DNA of 64,000 nucleotides from Auricularia sp. M13 (GCA_037042915.1 CM073193.1:1178001-1242000), one strand, 5' to 3'. Positions 33,242-45,990 are shown, counted from the first letter of the stretch. Notes: generated by a model not told the origin, from the letters alone. Made by a program: numbers and translations.

Positions 33242-34861
33242 ATGTTGCATGAACATCATCGCTCGACGCTGTATAATGCCGTGCAGAGCGTTCTGAGCGA
33301 TGTTGCCCTGAACGTGCAATCGTGCGCCTTCTAGATTCTACATTTTTCTCTTAGTAGTCTCTGACAGATTTTTATCAGCTCGCTTCAAGTCGAAGAAGCG
33401 ATCCAAGCAGCAATTTCCGCCGTCCAGGCTGCTTGCGTAGATTTTGCACAAGCTTGGAATAATCGGCATTCGCAGTGCATCACGCGTCAGCTGCCTGTCG
33501 AAATTATCACAGCCTGTCTCCACGCTGCAGATTTCGACACCTGCGTTCGAGCGAGCCACGTCTCGCACATTTGGCGCACTATTGCCCTCGCCGACCCCTA
33601 CCTCTGGACGAGCTTCTCCTCTGGGGAATTCACGGAACGAATCCAACAGGATACGGCCTTTGAGCGCCTCGAAATCATGTTGCAGCGCTCTCGCCCTGCT
33701 CCGTTCCAACTCAAACTGTCCCATGCATACCGGGGTGACGAGGACGATTACGCAGTGCGCTTGCGCACCCTACTACACTCAGACCTGCAAAGACTACAGG
33801 TGTATGAGGGCCCCAGCTACGTTTTCTGTCGGATAAATCCAAGACAGCTGGTGTTGGAGGAGCTGATCTCGGTCAACTGCATGGGTCCCACGTACCCTGA
33901 GGACGCTTTCAACTCTTCGCACCAGCTTGCCGGACACTGTCTTCCAAATTTGCGCAGCTTGTCGGGTACCTTCGTCTTCACGCATTCGAGCCAATACCGC
34001 TCGTTGCAGCATCTTGTCTGCATACTCCCGATACACTCCGAAGCCGACTACCTATTTCGCGTCTGTCCCAGGTTGCTGACGGTAGATTTACACCTGGTCA
34101 CGTATACATCCCGGCTTCCGCTCGCGCCTCTGCCTGCCTCGCTCCTCAAGGTTACCTTGCGGGGTGATAGGAACGGCATGTATGTCGAGCTCCTTGAGTT
34201 GGAGAAGTCATGGCCTTTGGAACGTATTCCCCACATGGTCCTCCTCAATGCTTCACCCCTTTCGGCGCTCATTCCAATGTTTCTCTCCACGCACGATGGG
34301 CCACTCGGGATGATCATCTCGGACGGCAGGCCGGACGTCATCCTCACCACCGAACTCAAGTCCGACAGCCAGTTCCGTTGGGAGATTGGCACTTTCAATT
34401 TCTGGGACTCTACGAATCCCTGCAATGTTTTTAAGAAGCTCTGCGGCGAACGCCTCACCTCTCTCTCGCTCTCGATCGCGCACATCTGGACATTCCTCAA
34501 AGCTCAGCTCCACGCGCCGCTCCTCGTCTCCTTGGAGATAAGCCTAGCCGCCTGGCCGGAATGGTTGGACGACTCGACGCAGACTCGGATGCCCGACTTC
34601 TTCCTTCAGGCGCCACACCTGCGACGTTTTGTTCTGAGCCTTCCGGATCTATTCGATGGCGTTTCTTCTTACGTGGACGAGCTCACAGACATGCTCGAGC
34701 TCCTCGCTCGCGAATTCCGGGCGTTGTTCGTCTACGATGCCGATCTTCTAGACTTCATCACGCTCCGCGGTTCGACGGACAACTTTGCAGCGGTCAAATG
34801 CCCCGACTTCTCTCATTATGCAAGAGAATATGTCGTCGACGGCGATGGAGCTGCACTGTGA
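33242..34861 (+). CDS. F-box protein with LRR-like C-terminal region
   Basis: F-box proteins recruit substrates to SCF ubiquitin ligases by binding Skp1. Proposed exon 1 is 33242-33321 (MLHEHHRSTLYNAVQSVLSD ...), intron 33322-33378 (GTGCGC ... TTATCAG, 57 nt, phase 2), exon 2 33379-34861; total 520 residues. The F-box spans about residues 57-105: CITRQLPVEIITACLHAADF, then RASHVSHIWRTIALADPYLW. After it comes a long region with irregular Leu-rich repeats (LPNLRSLSG, CPRLLTVDLHLV, LTSLSLSIAHIW, LLVSLEISLA, APHLRRFVLSLP). The gene at 54438-56050 has the same plan, the same intron phase and similar motifs, so they are paralogs. No frameshift is seen. Upstream lies a promoter-like module. Confidence 0.8.
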
Positions 34862-35693
34862 GGCTGCAAGTCGGAGCATACTCAGGCAGTCGGAGTGGAG
34901 GATTGAGTGATGGGATTATCATTTTGACGGGATGGAAATTGAGGTATTGCGCGCGCGCCACGCGGTTCCGATGGTGGAAGTGAGTTGGGTGGATGTCTCT
35001 CTGGGCAGAATAGCACCGGTGATGCATTGCACGCTGGTGCGATGCGCACTGCGGACGGTAAAAACATGAAATTTCTTCCTGCGCCGATCTTGCACTTTGG
35101 TATTATAGCTCACCTCCGTCAGAGACACACTCTGTTTCATTAGGTGAATAGTGCGTTGGAGTTTACACCATGCGGGACGACTGTGCCACGATCGAGCAAG
35201 CAAGCGCAGCGACGCATCAGGAACGGCACGTGCCTGGTGAAACGGAACCCGTGATCTGGGATGCGCTGCGTCCGGGCCCGCTCTTGCTCTCAGACCACCA
35301 TCCGCCCTCTATTCTGCCGTATCGCACCCCCACGCAATATCGTACGCGCGCAGAATGCTAGTCTCTGAGTGAGTTTGTACCGGTGTACCTACATCTGCCG
35401 CCGCCGGCTGACGTCCCGCTTAGCACTCCACGCGCTTGTACATCGATCGCATCCCATCCACTCACATTGAGACTCGGCGCGTGTGCTGCGTGAGTCTTTA
35501 CACCAATACGGCAGACCGACTATTGTCTCACTAGCGTTTCTGGCTCCATGTCGCCGTTACGCACCGTCAGCATCCCGATGCGGGTCGCACCGCCCGCTTT
35601 GTCGTCCCCCACCGACAGCTTCAGACATCGCAATCTCATTGTTCAATTATCGGCCACCCTGAGAACCGATCTTTATCCCAGGCAGGACACACT
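34862..35693. other. Intergenic stretch, no gene recognised
   Basis: No convincing coding region. A short frame from 35170 could be an upstream exon of the next entry but has no support. Confidence 0.35.
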
Positions 35694-36125
35694 ATGTACG
35701 AGGAGCTGAACGCCCACACCACGGTTCTACGGCTTGTGGTGTACGTCGATATCACGGAGCTCGGACGTCCCGTCAACGATCTTCGACCGGAGGAGCTCAA
35801 CTACAACCGCGACTGGGACACCCTCGGTAACGTGTTCACACACGTGCAGTGCTTCATCCAGTCGCACAACTCCGTATGTGCCGTTCTTTCCCTCTGTCCC
35901 TTGACAGTTCCTCATTGTTCACAGATCCAAAACACTGAGATGGAGGATGGCAAGGGCACAGATTGGCGTGTCGTGGAGCTGGGTCAGGATGGTCGTCTGC
36001 CAATTGATCACACTTGCATGTACCCCGACATGCTCACTGTCATTTCAGAGCGCAATGATCACAACATCTTCTACCAACTTTCTTCAGCCCGAACTGTTAT
36101 CCCATTCAGCTTCACACACACTTGA
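35694..36125 (+). CDS. Hypothetical protein, unrecognised
   Basis: A 143-codon frame, MYEELNAHTTVLRLVVYVDI ... SFTHT. A likely 51-nt intron lies inside it (GTATGT near 35874 to CACAG near 35924), which would join SHNS to IQNTEMEDGKGTDWRVVELG. Composition is balanced and unlike the biased shadow frames nearby, which is the main reason to list it. It may be the 3' part of a larger gene. I recognise no domain, signal peptide or membrane segment. Confidence 0.3.
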   Translation: MYEELNAHTTVLRLVVYVDITELGRPVNDLRPEELNYNRDWDTLGNVFTHVQCFIQSHNSVCAVLSLCPLTVPHCSQIQNTEMEDGKGTDWRVVELGQDGRLPIDHTCMYPDMLTVISERNDHNIFYQLSSARTVIPFSFTHT

Positions 36126-36229
36126 TCTCCCAAGAGAGAAGTTACATGTCAAACAAGATGTAGTTCAGGAGTCAGGGATTGCATACAAAGACGACAAGCA
36201 CGATACAAAAGAGTGAGTCGGTATACTAC

Positions 36230-39200
36230 CGCAGTCGGATCTGGGGATAAACAGTGTGAGGCACACTGCGGCGTCTAAGGCAGGTGACATGCCGGTTCAG
36301 ACTCTCCAGAGCGGGGTGTGCACTGCGGCGCGCAGAGCAGCGAGCCCGCAGCAGGCATTGTGAGTATGAACGCGGCGCCCCCCGGCAGCACTTGTCGCGC
36401 TGGCGACGCGCATTGCATCGACCAGAAAGTGCCGTCTGCACGGCAAGTACGAAGCGCAGCGAGTGAAGGAACGCGGAACAGCGTAGCGAGTCCAAGAGAG
36501 CAACTCCGAGGCAGAGAGTGTTGTCTGCACACGCTAGCGCCATAGCCAGGAGCGTTGGGAACGCCAGCCCGCCTAAAAAAAGGCGCGCGCGTCGTCCTCC
36601 CGCAAGGAAATATGCCATGCGTATCAGCTCGTACGCCCGACGTCAGCTACCGGAGCTCAAGCGTGTCCATGGACAAGCGCAGCACATCCCAAACGCTATC
36701 CCCGCCCATGATACGTATGGCGTGCACATCAGCGGCATTCGAGAGCAGACCGAGAGGCAGGTTGACAGAGCGGTCTGGACAGGAACTAACAGTCTGAGCC
36801 TCGAGAGCGAGAGAGAATGTCGACGGTCATCCGAACTGCGAAGCAACTCGGCATTCGGATGGGCCGCAGACCGCCGCCCGCATGATCGTGCTGCAGACTG
36901 GGTAACACGCGCGCGAGGCGGATGCGCGTGTGCGCACCCGTCTGCCCGGAGTACGCGCGTCGCTTCCCGGAGACGCGCCGGTCCCCACAAGCCCGCGTTG
37001 ATAGCGCTCGGACGGTCGCGAGGGGTCGTGACCGTCCATACGTCAGTGAGACGCACGCGCGTTGACGTCCTCGGAGACACCGCACTGATGCAGTCCGAGC
37101 CGGCAATGGGCACGCCGAGCTTCGCCAACGACGAGCGCGTTCACGCCGGCCAGAGCAGCGCGCATCGCCTTCGCGACAGACCGAAGATACGGCTACTCGA
37201 CCTCGCGGAGCATCGCTGTACCCCGCGGTACGACGCTGGCGCGCCGCAGCGCGCAATGCTACGCGCAGATTAGGAGGTGTGGCCGCCGATAGAGATCGTG
37301 AGCCCGCCGATAGAGCGCACACTGTTCACGTGTCCTTTCGCGCAGCGCAGGTACCCCGACGTTCGCGAGTCCACGCCCGCGGGCTAACGTGAGGAAAGAT
37401 CCAGCGGGAGGTTACGCCGGCGCAAAGCATACGACGGCGGGGCGCGCCTGGGCAAACGAAGCCGAGAAAGCGAGCCGGGGCAGCGTGCGGGTGCGTCGTA
37501 CCGGGAGCGCGTGCCTCACGAAACGCAATGACATGGTACAAAGCTGGAGCGCCGCAGTGCTCAATGCCAGTCTATGGACCCCCGTAGATATGGAGGCGCG
37601 GTGTTGCGAGCTTGCCGACGCGCCACGATAGAGCGCACTTTTTTTACCCGTCCATTCGCGTAGAACTAGCACCCAGACACGCTCTGGTGCCGCAAAAAGC
37701 ACTGAAAAAAATGCCCGCCAGCACGAGCGAAAAATTCGTGCGAAACCTATAGAAAATGAGCGGGCGAATGAAGGTAAGCGGGCAAGGGTCATATACTTCC
37801 GGCAAGCCGCGGTCCGAAAACTCCGACAGTTGGCTTTTGACCTCGTACGACCGCGGTCGCATCGCCAGCGCCGAATCACAGAGGTTGTACCCTATTTCCC
37901 TCGAGGATTTGTGAGCTGGGCTATCTTGTGACGCGGCGCAGCCCCGTTCCGAGCCCGCCTGGCCTATTTCAGGACTGTCGCTCGGAAAGCTGATCATAAC
38001 GTCTGATTCCTCTCTGGTGCCTGCGCAACTGCGGGCTTTCCCAATGACGCTTTCAATCCACTACTACGATCCAGTCATATGCATCTGGTCCTTCCCGAGT
38101 TCGGTCCACCATTCGTCGTCGGAGCATGGTCTCCTGCAGTCACTCGTGCGCGACGGCGGCTGGTTATGCGGATTTTTGTGGCGCAGCTATTCATCTTGCC
38201 CTCGTGTCGGAGTGTCTGCCTCTGTATGTCGCGTGGACGATGAGTTGCGGCTTTGTTCAACGACTCGCGCGTGTGTACTCGCTTCAGGAAGTCAGCCGAT
38301 TGACGTATTCGTCTACTACGAAACTGGATTCTGGGCGTCCAGGTGCATTTCTCCGGCTGATCTGTTCTGCGACTTGGTTGCACAGTGAAGTCCGCCCGAG
38401 CGTATGGAGCACCGTTTCTGGTTACCCGACAGTAGGCCAATACTCTGAACTGGAATGTCAATTTCCGCATCTTCGTAGCCGTTCTGTATATCCGCCCATC
38501 GCGAACCCGTGCGCGGAGGCGACATCACCGTGACGGCCTGCTACTAGAATGGCAGCAGTACACACGGGCCGCTCCTGGAGCAATCGCCCCGGGTTCAGTG
38601 CAACGCCGTGCTAAATGGATATTGAGACGTGACCAGTGCTGGGGTACACGCCGCCGCTAGTGTTGTGGAATCCGACACCGCGCGACGAACTGGAACGCGC
38701 ATCGCTGGAAACCCTACGGCGACGACACAGCTAGCCGAGCTACTTTCGCCCCAATTCACGCGCCGGCAATGCGCAGAAGCGCTGTGTACGGATAGGCGAG
38801 CGTGCGTGTGCCTGTGTTTCGTATGTCGAGGTCTCTTGCACCGCATGGCGCACTTGGCATAGGGGCGGACAGCACTGCGGTTCGTTTACTTGGACGGTGA
38901 AGAACTGATTCTAGCACACTAGTCAGCTGTTGCAGCTTTGTCTCAAATAAATGATCCTGAGCAGCTGCGGTTGGCGCTGAGATTTACGCTACCTTCACGC
39001 TGACGCCAAGGCGAGTCTTACCTGTTCTGGAGTCTAGTCTGGGAAGCAGCGCGGCAGCCGTATGCGCTTCCCAACAGGAATCGCGTACTACACTGATAAC
39101 GACCGCTTCACTGGCAGGTGGAGGAAGCCGTCAACGCCTTACATACTATTCATAGCTACAGTATCCGGGAATTCATGGCGGATTCTGAGGCTGGCAACGC

Positions 39201-39395
39201 TGCGTCTTTTATTTTATTTTTCTCACTGTTCAGCGTCCTCGTGTTGCGTCTGGATGACCAAACGGCGGTTCCTGCGTTAGTTCCCTCCGAGCCCCGCACA
39301 CAGCTAGGGCATCCCCAGATCACAAACATTTTGCGAGCGAAGCCTCACAAAACACACGCTGCGACACGGGCAGAAGCGCTGAACTAGTTTCTGCC
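36230..39395. other. Gene-poor stretch
   Basis: About 3.2 kb without a supportable gene on either strand. Frames at 36.5-37.3 kb are Arg/Ser-rich and overlap on both strands, typical of non-coding GC-biased DNA. One reverse-oriented promoter-like module lies at 37780-37860. Confidence 0.45.
37780..37860 (-). promoter_or_regulatory. Dispersed promoter-like module, copy 7 (reverse strand)
   Basis: On the minus strand the blocks read GAGGTCAAAAGCCAACTGTC, TTTTCGGACCGCGGCTTGCC and CCGGAAGTATATGACCCTTG, in the usual order. No GS-HQR sequence follows it. Shows that the module occurs in either orientation. Confidence 0.6.
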
Positions 39396-39530
39396 ATGTC
39401 GACGCCACCGGGCGGCCGTTCCTCCCGGACGTCTACTGAATACCAGGTACACCGTGTCTGGTGCGTATGCCTCGGGATCATCATAAACTCCAAACGGCCG
39501 TTTGCGCCGAACGTTCGCCCATAAAAGCTG
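39396..39530 (+). promoter_or_regulatory. Promoter block of secreted gene A
   Basis: Conserved with the promoters of genes B-D: GGCCGTTCCTCCCGGACGTC, ACGTCTACTGA at 39429-39439 (141 nt before the ATG), ACGGCCGTTTGCGCCGAA, and a TATA-like ATAAAAG at 39521. Confidence 0.6.
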
Positions 39531-39569
39531 CCAGTGCTCGCCGTCTTTATAGCCATCAAGATCACGAAG

Positions 39570-40513
39570 ATGCTCGCTCAGCCTTTACTCCGCGTCGTCA
39601 TCCTCAGCACCGCTCTCTTCGGCTCCCTTGTGCTCGGTACGTCGTAATTCATTCACCATGAGTCTCTCCCGAGTCCCGAATGTCCCTTTTGTAGCGGCGT
39701 TCCCCGGCGGCCCGTACACCATCTGGAGCGCCGCGAACCAGGTCATCCACATGGACAGCGTCATAGGTGCGCTAGAGCCTGAGTCCTGACTTGGGCCGCC
39801 CATTGACGCCGATGCACTCTAGTTCCCGGCAACGAAGTACATATAGATTACTACGAACTGTAATCTATGTTCTCACCGCCCGTCATTGACCTTTTAGATC
39901 AGAGCGGAAGGCTACGTCAACGGCAGACCCAACCAATACGTGTGTATTCGGTCCTTTCATCGATCATCGTGTATGCCATCGACTCATCATACACGGGACA
40001 TTGGTAGTGGCAGCCCGAGCCGGCGTCTTCAGGCACCACGACGGTGTACTACATCCGCAGCAACGTGTCCGGCAGCGTTTACGCTAACGGGGCTGCGGTA
40101 CGTGCGCCAGCTATTATTTCAGTGTCCGGACTTATTGATCATGATGCATGGGCTTTCTCAGGGCGCCGGCCTCAACGCCCGGGCTTACGCTTCTCCGTGG
40201 CTCTTCACCCCGGTCGCAGGGACGACAGACCAGTACACGTACGCACCTTCATACTCTAGCATTGAGTTCCACAGATGACACTCAATTCGCGACGTCGTGC
40301 AGTATCACCGGTCCGGAGTCTACGATGGCGATCACGTCGACCAACACCACCGGCGTGCAAGTGAGCATGAGATCCTTCACTGCTCAAGCCCATTAATTTA
40401 ATTGCGCTTGCGAATTGCAGCTCCATCTGCAGCCTCTCGTTCCTGGCAATGTTCTCCAGCGCTGGGGGCTCACGGACCACGGACCGCCATCGAGCGTGAA
40501 CGCCCCGGCATGA
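39570..40513 (+). CDS. Small secreted protein A, ricin-B-type beta-trefoil-like
   Basis: Eight exons: 39570-39636, 39695-39766, 39823-39836, 39898-39939, 40008-40097, 40162-40238, 40303-40360, 40421-40513. These sum to 513 nt (170 residues) with every junction in frame. Residues 1-22 form a signal peptide (MLAQPLLRVVILSTALFGSL ...), followed by FPGGPYTIWSAANQVIHMD. QxW motifs sit at NQY|W and LQRW, and SGSVYANGA follows VYYIRSNV: the pattern Q-x-W ... Y-x-I-x-N-x-x-SG is that of ricin-B beta-trefoil repeats, which bind carbohydrate (family knowledge; assignment is inference). Ends HGPPSSVNAPA. Intron 1 has a normal GT donor, unlike genes B-D. First of four tandem paralogs. A protease-inhibitor beta-trefoil is the alternative. 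Confidence 0.75.
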
Positions 40514-41929
40514 GGGCAAAGCTAAGATCTACTGGTATGTTATTTCAACGAGGATATTCTTCTCTCTGTAGTCAGGTTTCTTCAATGAACGGGATTCATG
40601 GTGTGAAACATATGTGTGAATTTCGAGGCCGTGAAGGCTTCATCACGATTTTAGTGCCTTCAAAATTCCGACTCCTTTGTTGAGGTTTTATTTGCATACT
40701 CGTGAGTATATAAAGCGTAAATCAGGCGCTTGCGCCCTCAGAGTGTGAGGGTTCAGACGGAGGCAGAGCTATCGCTGCCTGGACGTTTCATTGGCTCGGC
40801 TCAAAGCAGAAAAAATGATTTGGTAGTCTGAAATTCAACTCAGGAACAAAAATATTCAAATTGCAGGATGAGCACGACCAGAGGATGAGGTAGTTCAGCG
40901 GGAAAGCGAACTCGAAGGTTCCGATCAGCAGCGGGCGGCGCGCTTTGCAACTCCGCTCCTGCTTCCTGTCACCGCCCAGTTTTACGCACACCCAGCCGCG
41001 TTCTCCATGCGCGCGGCCTTGCTAGAGCCTCCTGGTATCATTTTAGCTAGCGTTGCATAGGCGGACATCGCCAAGCCCAAATTATATGCTCAGATAGCGT
41101 CCAGCGGCCTGCTGCTCCCCGCCTGCGCTGGCCGTGCTCGACATCAGCCCCGGAGGGCAGCGCAAGCTCATTATCTCCATGAAACCGAGGGCATACTTTG
41201 CTGCAATGTTGGCGCTGTGTATTAATACCTTCCTTCGTTTCTTCGGCCTGCATTCCTCGTTTGCTCGGCTACTGGATCAATTTCGACTTGCTGTCCGGTG
41301 TCGAGGCTTGGACGTGCATCTCGGAAGTACTCCATTTTTCCTACGCCATTGACGGAGTATACTTTGAGGTCTGATTGCGTTCGCCTACCGGCTCCAGCCC
41401 TGCACGGGATAGAACACGACATGCGCGCGGTTTGACGATTTGGACTCTAGTTGTGGCGAGCTCCGGCTCTGCAGGCTCTGCTAGTCGCGGGTGGAAGACT
41501 GGCTGTCCTCGACGCGGGCACTACGAAATGGCGCGGCGTGCGAGAGCCTGCGTTCGCGCCGCAGTATGGAAGCGCGAGTGCCGCGCGTCCCGAGGTCTCA
41601 GCAGCGCACCACGCGGTGTACAACGCGGACGCTGGGCGCGTGCATGCATCCTCACCACAAATTCCGACCCCTCTCGTCACCTAGTGCGCTCCTTAGTGCG
41701 TCGCAGAATCTGCATACCACGCGCCTTCTGTCACCAGCGCGCACGGCTTTGGCGCCGCTCGGTCACCCTGACTGCCCGGAAATGGGCAGGCGCATTGCGC
41801 AGGTGCTGAATACACAAATAGACATGTCCAATGCACTGAGTGTCTTTTTCAGGTCAGAGGGTGCTCAATGTGCTGTTGGAGATGGTGCAACCAAACGGAG
41901 CAAGTGCAGAAGGGAATTGTAGCAGGTGA
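40514..41929. other. Spacer between secreted genes A and B
   Basis: No gene. Near 41064 a short remnant (GGCGGACATCGCCAAGCCCA) resembles the GS-HQR N-terminus coding ADISKPK; it is too short to list as a pseudogene. Confidence 0.4.
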
Positions 41930-42440
41930 GCGTTATTCAGGTCCCAGTCTTGGTGAATCCCGTACCTAATTACCACACGTCTAGGGTGCTGTTGGCTGCC
42001 ATCAATAGCGCTCGCACGCCTCGGACCTGGCGCCATAGCAGTGCTGGCAGCTGTCAGGCTTCGCGAACTGGCGGCGCAGTGCCTGTCTCGCGTCTCTCGG
42101 AAATCCCGCGCGCCCTCTACTTCCGTTGGATCCCCGGCGCGGGGGCAACGACTCTGACAACTCTCGCTCCTGCACCCCATCCATCTTCGCACACAGGGAC
42201 TCGACTCCAAAGCGCGCCGTACCATTGTGGCTTTTTCTACGGCATTTCCAGCATTTTGAAGGTTGCATTGGACTTTGGGGCGACAGCGCGACATGGCAGG
42301 CGAGATGCAAGCGCTCGAAGAGAATCTCAGCCAAGCGCTGAAGCACGTGGGATCGACCATAAGCAGTCAGAAGTATGTAAACTGAATATGAAACGGTTTC
42401 AAAACGTATGGTGTGCTCAGGAGCGCTGGTCTAGTACGCC
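41930..42440 (+). other. Conserved exon-like leader block, upstream of gene B
   Basis: Shared with 45270-45860 and 48490-49050. It contains a frame reading AIAVLAAVRLRELAAQCLSR and, from the ATG near 42292, MAGEMQALEENLSQALKHVG then STISSQ, running into a GTATGT donor and a CTCAG acceptor about 50 nt later. It looks like leftover exons of another gene carried in each tandem unit; I do not recognise the product. Confidence 0.4.
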
Positions 42441-42459
42441 TGCCAGGTCAACGCCACCG

Positions 42460-42580
42460 GGGTGGCCGTTCGTGCCGGACGTCTACTGAAGATCAGGTAC
42501 AGCGTCTCCGGCTGTATGTCTGGTGATGACGACAGAGTGCAATGGCCGTTTGCGCCGAAGGTAGGAGGTACAAAAGCTGC
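42460..42580 (+). promoter_or_regulatory. Promoter block of secreted gene B
   Basis: GGCCGTTCGTGCCGGACGTC with ACGTCTACTGA at 42479-42489 (142 nt before the ATG), ATGGCCGTTTGCGCCGAAGG, and a weak TATA (TACAAAA at 42569). Confidence 0.6.
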
Positions 42581-42620
42581 GGATTCGCGACTCTCAGAAT
42601 GCAAGCAGCGTCTTCTCAAG

Positions 42621-43520
42621 ATGATCTTCAAGCTCTTTGTCCTCAGCGCATCGCTCTTTGGCTCCCTTACGCTCGGCAAGTTCCTTGCACAACGAATCCC
42701 TTCGACTGACCCTGCGTAGCTGCGTTCCCCGGAGGCCCGTACACCATCTGGAGCTCGTCGACTCCGTTCATCCATATGGATAATAGGGGGGGTATGCTCC
42801 AACCAGCCCAATAAGTCATTGGCGCTCGCTCATGCGCATTTACTGCAGGTCTCACCAACGCAGTAACTGATTACTCTAGAACTTTGGACGTCTTCTCACT
42901 GCCTCTTGTTTTCTTGTCAGATAAACGGCGAAGGCTACGTCAACGGGTCGACCTTCCAATACGTGTGTACTGCAAACCCCGTCTTACCTCAGCTCCCTCA
43001 CCGAGCTGAACAGTGGTCGCCCGTGCCTACGGGCGCCACGAACGTGTACTACATCAACAGCGCCTCCGTGACCGGCAGCGTCTACGCCACTGGGGCCTCC
43101 GTACGCACGCTGCTGCTGAAGTAACGCTGCGTTTGTTCAATCCTTTTACTACTGGCAGGGCGGCGGCCTCACCACTCAAGCGTTCGCCTCTGCATGGCTG
43201 TTCACCCTCCTACCGGGGGAGACCAACAACTACACGTATGCTCCTTCACTGTCATCATCCAGCGCCAATTCTCACCGAACTGATGCCTCGGACATGCAGG
43301 ATCACCGTCCCGCTCAGTAATAATCCTCAAATGGCGATCACCGTCGCCAGCGGGTCCACCTTCCCCGTAAACTTGGGGTGTCGTTATGCACGCCGCGGAC
43401 TCAATTGATCGCGCCTTTCAGTTGGCCATCACGTTGGAACCTCTCACTGCAGGCAACCTGCGTCAGCACTGGTCGCTCACGGACCATGGAACGCCGTCGA
43501 GCGTGAACTCTCCCACTTGA
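42621..43520 (+). CDS. Small secreted protein B, ricin-B-type beta-trefoil-like
   Basis: Eight exons: 42621-42675, 42720-42791, 42849-42862, 42921-42962, 43014-43100, 43159-43235, 43300-43366, 43422-43520; 513 nt, 170 residues. Signal peptide MIFKLFVLSASLFGSLTLA, then AFPGGPYTIWSSSTPFIHMD. QxW motifs are FQY|W and RQHW; VYYINSASVTGSVYATG follows the first. Ends HGTPSSVNSPT. Intron 1 begins GCAAGT, a consensus GC donor: no nearby GT keeps the frame to AFPGG. Exon sizes equal those of gene A except exons 1, 5, 7 and 8, so the plan predates the duplications. No cysteine pairs are evident. Probably extracellular carbohydrate binding; function inferred only. Confidence 0.8.
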
Positions 43521-45269
43521 GGACGACGCCTGTATGAATGGATCTCGCGTCGGAGGTCTGCTTGTCTGTAACAATTGCTTTTACTGAAAGAGACGTGGAA
43601 CACTGGCCTGCGGGAAACTACATACATGAAGTTTTAAAACGACTATCTTCCAACAGAGGATGCAAAGGAGACTAATGAAGTTTGGACATCATCGAGGCTT
43701 CCAAAGGAGGACTCACTTCTTGGGTTTTAATTGAGACGTCTACGCCAGCTCGGAGAATATGAAAGACACGCCTAAGTGCGCAAGAGGAAGCGAGGGCCAT
43801 TGTGCGAGGCTCAGATCAAGGACAGACAGCGGAACATCGGAATGGGATCGGAGGTAAATGGGTTGCCCTTCTCCGCTTCCATTGTACAAACTTTCACACG
43901 TGGCGTCCTGCGCATCCCCGGACATGCCATGGACAGCGCATTCGCGCAACCGCGCACCTGAACATTGGCATCTATTTGCGGGTAGTAAAGCCGAGCGCTG
44001 TCGCTGTCGCTGCCACTGGGGAGGCTATTTATTTTCTTGGTATGCTCTGTTGGCCGTCTGCATCGACGCTGCCTTGGTCTTCAGATTGAGTATCGGCGCT
44101 ACGCTGAAGTCATACTCTACATGTCGTCTTCGAGTAATTCGCGACAACTGGCTCCTGCGGCGCTATGTTTTCACTCCGTCTACGCGTCGGTCATTTCGCA
44201 TTGAAGAGCATTATCAATTTCGAGCACACTGTCTCTGGAACCTTCAGCATTTGCGTACCTCGATTTCTCGTTGTCTGGAGACTGGATCGTCTGGCACGCT
44301 CTCGCACCACACTGTCATCCGAACCCGCGTGACTGTTACCCTGCTCTTCCTGCTCATCGTCGTCCGCCACCACTTTCTCTATGTTTCCCCGCGCCTCGCT
44401 AAGGTCTATACAAGGCGTCCATTGCGCAGGCCGTGTGGAACAAGCGCGCGCTGGTTGTAAACACTCGAAGGCGCACGAGCAGACGACTGATGCTGGTGAG
44501 CACGGGCTCCCTGGGCGACGCAGCGGCTCTCGGCGCGACGCGGTGCCCGCGCGTACGCACGGATGGCCTCTGGCGACCCTGCTCTGCAGTTTGTGACGAT
44601 GCGCACGTCGACGTTGCATGGACGCAAAGCGCAATACGCTAATGGCTGATGCTGGTGCTCGCGCCTGTCAGGCGTGCAGCGGCAGCGCGAATTAAGCTCG
44701 GAGGCTTGCGATGTTCTTGCTAATGCTGGAACTCGCGCGCGCGCCACTGGACATTGCGCGCGCGCTCTACGCGAATGCTACAGGTCGTTGGCGCCGCGTC
44801 TCTCACTGGCGAACGTCTGGGAGAACGTCTGGGCGCCTGCCGCGCTGTTGGAAATTCTTGCGAGTCGGATATGTGCCTGCTACTGACGGACTCGTGAGCC
44901 ATGGCGCTCCTGGCTGAGTTGGGCGTTGGGTTAAGTTTTGACTCTTGTGAGCCCGTCGCCGTTGCCTTTACTGTGACCTGGAGCGCACAGTGTCACGCTG
45001 ACGACGTCGGTATTCACTGCGGCCAGGCTTGACAGTCAGCTCTCTCTGTCCTCGATCAACCGTCGGGGGTACTGTGCTTTTCTGCGACACTGTATCGCAG
45101 TCTGAATGGTCTGGGTTACGCGACTTGTTACCAGTATTTTGCCAGCCGGCCGGGTACTCCTGCCAAGGATTTCGCATCGACTTCGGCCGGCGCGCCATCC
45201 GCTTGCGCTGTCAGATGGTTTGCTGGAAATGGTGCAGTGCACACAAAACGAGTTCAGAATTGAACTGTT
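43521..45269. other. Spacer between secreted genes B and C
   Basis: About 1.7 kb. No coding region with a recognisable domain, no RNA gene. Longer frames overlap on both strands with biased composition. Confidence 0.4.
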
Positions 45270-45860
45270 GCGAGCGCTCGTTCCAGGGGCCGAGTCGCAC
45301 ACCCTCTTGACTAATTGCCACACGTCAAGGATGTTGTTGGCTTCCAACCAGCCACTGTACACTTCCAACACGCCCTGCGCCTCGGACTCGGCGCATAGGC
45401 AGGCCTAGCTGCTGTCAGCCTTCGCAAACTGGCGGCGCAGTGCCTGTCTCCTGTCTTCTCAGGAACCCCACTCGCCCAGTAATGCCGTTGGGACCCAAGC
45501 AGAGGCATAGCGACATCGCGGCATCGACTTGGAGCACTCTTTTTTTTCCTGATTTCCATCGTTACTCTCTGACCCGCATCGCTCACTCGACGCCGACTAG
45601 CCATTCCCATGTCGCCGTTCCAGTTCAGCACAATTTTGCGACGTCCTCAGCCTCATCAACCTTGTATAGGATTTCAGTGCGGCAGAGCGACCTGGCGGGC
45701 GCTCAGACCGCGCCCCAAGCGCTTTTAGAGGGATCCCAACGACGGCCCTGAGCATGCGGGGTCGACCATAAGCAGTCAGAGGTACGTAAACGCAATATGA
45801 AACGTATTCAAAAAGTGACAGTTTGCTCAGGAGCGCTGGTCTATTTCTCCTGTCGAGCCA
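45270..45860 (+). other. Conserved exon-like leader block, upstream of gene C
   Basis: Counterpart of the block before gene B (CAAACTGGCGGCGCAGTGCC near 45425; GTCGACCATAAGCAGTCAGA just before a GTACGT donor at about 45782). The equivalent of the MAGEMQALEENLS frame carries a stop here, so it is more decayed. Confidence 0.4.
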
Positions 45861-45869
45861 ACGCCACAG

Positions 45870-45990
45870 TGCTGGCCGTTCGTGCCGGACGTCTACTGAA
45901 TACCAGGTACAATGTGTCCGATGCGTATGTCTGGGAATGATCACAAACCGCAACGGCCGTCTGCGCCGAAGGGGGAGGTATAAAAGCCAC
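45870..45990 (+). promoter_or_regulatory. Promoter block of secreted gene C
   Basis: GGCCGTTCGTGCCGGACGTC with ACGTCTACTGA at 45889-45899 (154 nt before the ATG), and a consensus TATAAAA at 45979-45985, 64 nt before the ATG. Confidence 0.7.

Noticed and set aside
36518-37322. Overlapping frames on both strands (251 and 178 codons)
   Set aside because: Mutually overlapping, Arg/Ser-rich, without recognisable homology or exon structure.
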